Shown here piece by piece: positions 16,663-17,943 of a stretch of 17,943 nt of DNA. Position 1 is the stretch's first letter; the number at the start of each line of letters is the position of its first letter. The stretch is from Actinomycetota bacterium (GTDB lineage: Bacteria; Actinomycetota; Actinomycetes; Nanopelagicales; Nanopelagicaceae): positions 1 to 17,943 of the forward strand of contig NSHZ01000027.1 of NCBI GenBank assembly GCA_002737595.1. The letters are read 5' to 3'. Below the pieces are notes generated by a model that saw only the letters and a list, made by a program, of their open reading frames with translations, made no database searches and was not told the DNA's origin. The translations under genes and the position numbers were made by a program.

Positions 16663-17732
16663 CAGACTCTTAAGCTCCCCACTATGGTTTTGGTCAGGTC
16701 GATGCCACCGAATTGTTGGACATTTAATTTTAGTGCCGTTGCAACGAGAAGCATCATGGCTAGAGCCCCCGGTTTAGCGGCATTGGTTTTGGCTTCGAAA
16801 CCCCAAGAGATCGCACCATCTGCCATGGCGGCAACCGCGGTGGAGATCGCCGGATATCGGTATCCACTTCCCACCAGTGCAAGAGTTGCCCATGCCGTAG
16901 TGTTCCAATCCGTCCCGGAGCCGTAGCCTGGAATGCCACGAGGATTATTTGTGAGGCGAGCGGCAAGATAGAGCATGGCGCCATCAGCAACTTTTGTGGT
17001 GCTAGTACTTTTTTCTGAGCATGGATTGATGGGCGTTTTTGTCGATTTTGTGATGACAAGTGGTAACGCAACTCCAGTAAATGCAAACGCTGCTTGCGCG
17101 GTGGCGTAATCATTTGCCGCGAGCGCATCACTTCTCTGGTAATCGAGTGCACCGCTTTTTCCAGAACTATCGCTGCATTCCACCTGGTACTTACCGAGAA
17201 CGCTAGTGGCCGCGCTTTTGTACTTCTTTGGATAAATAGTGTTGAGAGCGAAGAACATGAGCCCTGTCGAGTTGGCATCGCTGGTTGTCGGGTCGTATTC
17301 GGCGGTGGCAGGAGAGAGTGGATTAAAGCCAATTCCACCATCCTTATTGCGGTGGGCAAGTAGCCATTCAGCGCTCTTGTTGGCAATTGTTTTCTTCCCC
17401 ACTACTTGTAAGGCGGCGGCGGCGATGGCAGTCGAGTTGGAATCCTCTTGAGTGGTGTCACATGGGGTGGAGAGGTCAGCACGAAATGACATGTATCCAC
17501 CATCGGCACATTGTTGACTCACGAGCCAATTGATTGCACTTGTGGCCGGTTTTACTTTGGCGCCAGTGAGTGCGAGTAGTGCAAGCGATTGTCGATAGAC
17601 ACCGTCGTACAACGGGTCGGTGGATCCGTAAAGACCAGAACTATTTGGTGCTGCTTGCGCAGTGGCAGGAAGAATCAATCCAACGGAGAGAGCTAATGCG
17701 ACTCCTCGAGCGAACTTGCGTGAAATAGACAT
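16662..17732 (-). CDS. Secreted alpha/alpha-toroid repeat protein (prenyltransferase/squalene oxidase-like repeats)
   Basis: A 356-residue exported protein. The signal peptide is residues 1-27 (hydrophobic stretch 11-22, cleavage AQA-A). The mature part consists of repeated helix pairs of the terpene-cyclase/alpha6-alpha6 type: AINWLVSQQCADGGY (66-80), SAEWLLAHRNKDGGIGF (120-136) and similar, with intervening EDSNSTAIAAAAL and SDANSTGLMFFAL helices. The cyclase DXDD catalytic motif is absent, so it is probably a binding protein, not a terpene enzyme. The mature part has four cysteines, consistent with export. The same fold forms the alpha-domain of intrinsic factor and transcobalamin. I chose ATG 17732 (GAAAGG ten bases upstream) over a TTG at 17750, because the signal peptide starts there. 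It is the first gene after the cobalamin riboswitch and its stop overlaps the next start by one base. Confidence 0.85.
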   Translation of the reverse strand: MSISRKFARGVALALSVGLILPATAQAAPNSSGLYGSTDPLYDGVYRQSLALLALTGAKVKPATSAINWLVSQQCADGGYMSFRADLSTPCDTTQEDSNSTAIAAAALQVVGKKTIANKSAEWLLAHRNKDGGIGFNPLSPATAEYDPTTSDANSTGLMFFALNTIYPKKYKSAATSVLGKYQVECSDSSGKSGALDYQRSDALAANDYATAQAAFAFTGVALPLVITKSTKTPINPCSEKSTSTTKVADGAMLYLAARLTNNPRGIPGYGSGTDWNTTAWATLALVGSGYRYPAISTAVAAMADGAISWGFEAKTNAAKPGALAMMLLVATALKLNVQQFGGIDLTKTIVGSLRV

Positions 17733-17784
17733 TAAGGTAGGGCCTTTCAAGATTGGATCAGTAGAGCTCTTCCAGCGTCATCAC

Positions 17785-17819
17785 AAAAAAACCCGTCATC
17801 TCTTTGCGGAGATAACGGG
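17785..17819 (-). terminator. Intrinsic terminator of the riboswitch expression platform
   Basis: On the minus strand an 11-base-pair stem (arms 17819-17809 and 17802-17792, one G-U pair) closes a six-base loop and is followed by seven U residues (17791-17785). It lies between the aptamer and the first gene of the operon, 53 bases before the ATG. It is therefore the off-state structure that would stop transcription when the ligand is bound. The stem is nearly perfect and no other equally strong terminator occurs in the window. Confidence 0.9.
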
Positions 17820-17847
17820 AGAGCGAGGGTGGTGACCCGGGCGTCGC

Positions 17848-17943
17848 CCCGCAGACCTCGGCGGGTGTTGACCAAAAACCTTGACTATGGGTACTCCGAC
17901 TTGTCGATATACGACTCACGGTTGCGGGTCAGCGCCGGAATTT
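17848..17943 (-). promoter_or_regulatory. Cobalamin riboswitch, 3' part (truncated by window edge)
   Basis: The minus strand carries two of the conserved stretches of B12 riboswitches in the right order. CCCGCAACCGTGA (17928-17916) is followed by a small hairpin with GTCG/CGAC arms (17915-17903) and then by the B12-box-like AAGTCGGAGTACCC (17902-17889; family form about AGTCAGGAGACC). A further hairpin with CCCGC/GCGGG arms and an eight-base loop (17865-17848) could supply the loop-loop contact. The 5' half of the aptamer and the promoter lie beyond 17943. The strong terminator just downstream indicates control of transcription elongation: high B12 would lower expression of the toroid–ECF operon. 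The 3' boundary is approximate. Confidence 0.88.

Noticed and set aside
16662..17732. Squalene-hopene cyclase or prenyltransferase enzyme
   Set aside because: Helix-pair repeats are present, but there is no DXDD or DDXXD motif, the protein is exported, and it is far shorter than a cyclase (about 600 residues or more).

Overview
The window looks like a chromosomal segment of an actinomycete (Actinomycetota) with fairly high GC (mid-50s by eye, not computed) and very tight gene packing. Two things point there. The order DUF4191 – lipA – lipB … TIGR01777 epimerase – lipoyl E2 – leucyl aminopeptidase – gcvT matches what I recall of the Mycobacterium tuberculosis Rv2219–Rv2211c neighbourhood. The likely leaderless promoters and GTG starts also fit. 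The fused double-ATPase energy-coupling-factor (ECF) transporter is of the kind found in Streptomyces and relatives. Convergent gene pairs overlap at their stop codons and there is almost no intergenic DNA, so a streamlined lineage is possible, but I cannot name the genus.

Layout. 1-82 (+): the last codons of an RDD-family membrane protein. 79-2475 (-): lipB–lipA–DUF4191, which supplies octanoyl transfer and lipoyl synthesis. 2593-5978 (+): an MMPL exporter followed by an FAD-dependent oxidoreductase, a two-gene unit inserted into the otherwise conserved block. 5975-9911 (-): lpdA – E2 acyltransferase – TIGR01777 epimerase, the lipoyl-using side of the 2-oxoacid dehydrogenase complexes. 9967-11475 (-): M17 leucyl aminopeptidase. 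11515-12648 (+): gcvT, the T-protein of the glycine cleavage system, which also depends on lipoyl carriers and Lpd. 12611-17732 (-): a five-gene, translationally coupled operon. 17785-17943 (-): an intrinsic terminator and the 3' part of a cobalamin riboswitch that reads into this operon; the window edge cuts the riboswitch.

The most interesting system is the riboswitch operon. In transcription order it encodes (1) a secreted alpha/alpha-toroid (prenyltransferase/squalene-oxidase-repeat) protein, (2) a secreted, C-terminally membrane-anchored Trp/Tyr-rich protein, (3) an EcfT-type permease, (4) a fused two-domain ECF ATPase and (5) a CbrT-like S component. The riboswitch makes B12 or another corrinoid the likely substrate. 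The two surface proteins invite comparison with the alpha-barrel plus beta-domain build of animal intrinsic factor and transcobalamin, but on two polypeptides. That comparison is inference and is listed as a finding.

A second recurring signal is the hexamer TAGGCT placed 6-7 bases before the start codons of lipB, pepA and gcvT. It looks like a -10 element for leaderless transcripts. No tRNA, rRNA, insertion sequence, CRISPR array or prophage gene was seen. No gene-free stretch exceeds 300 bases; the largest are 2476-2592 (divergent promoter region) and the riboswitch leader after 17732.
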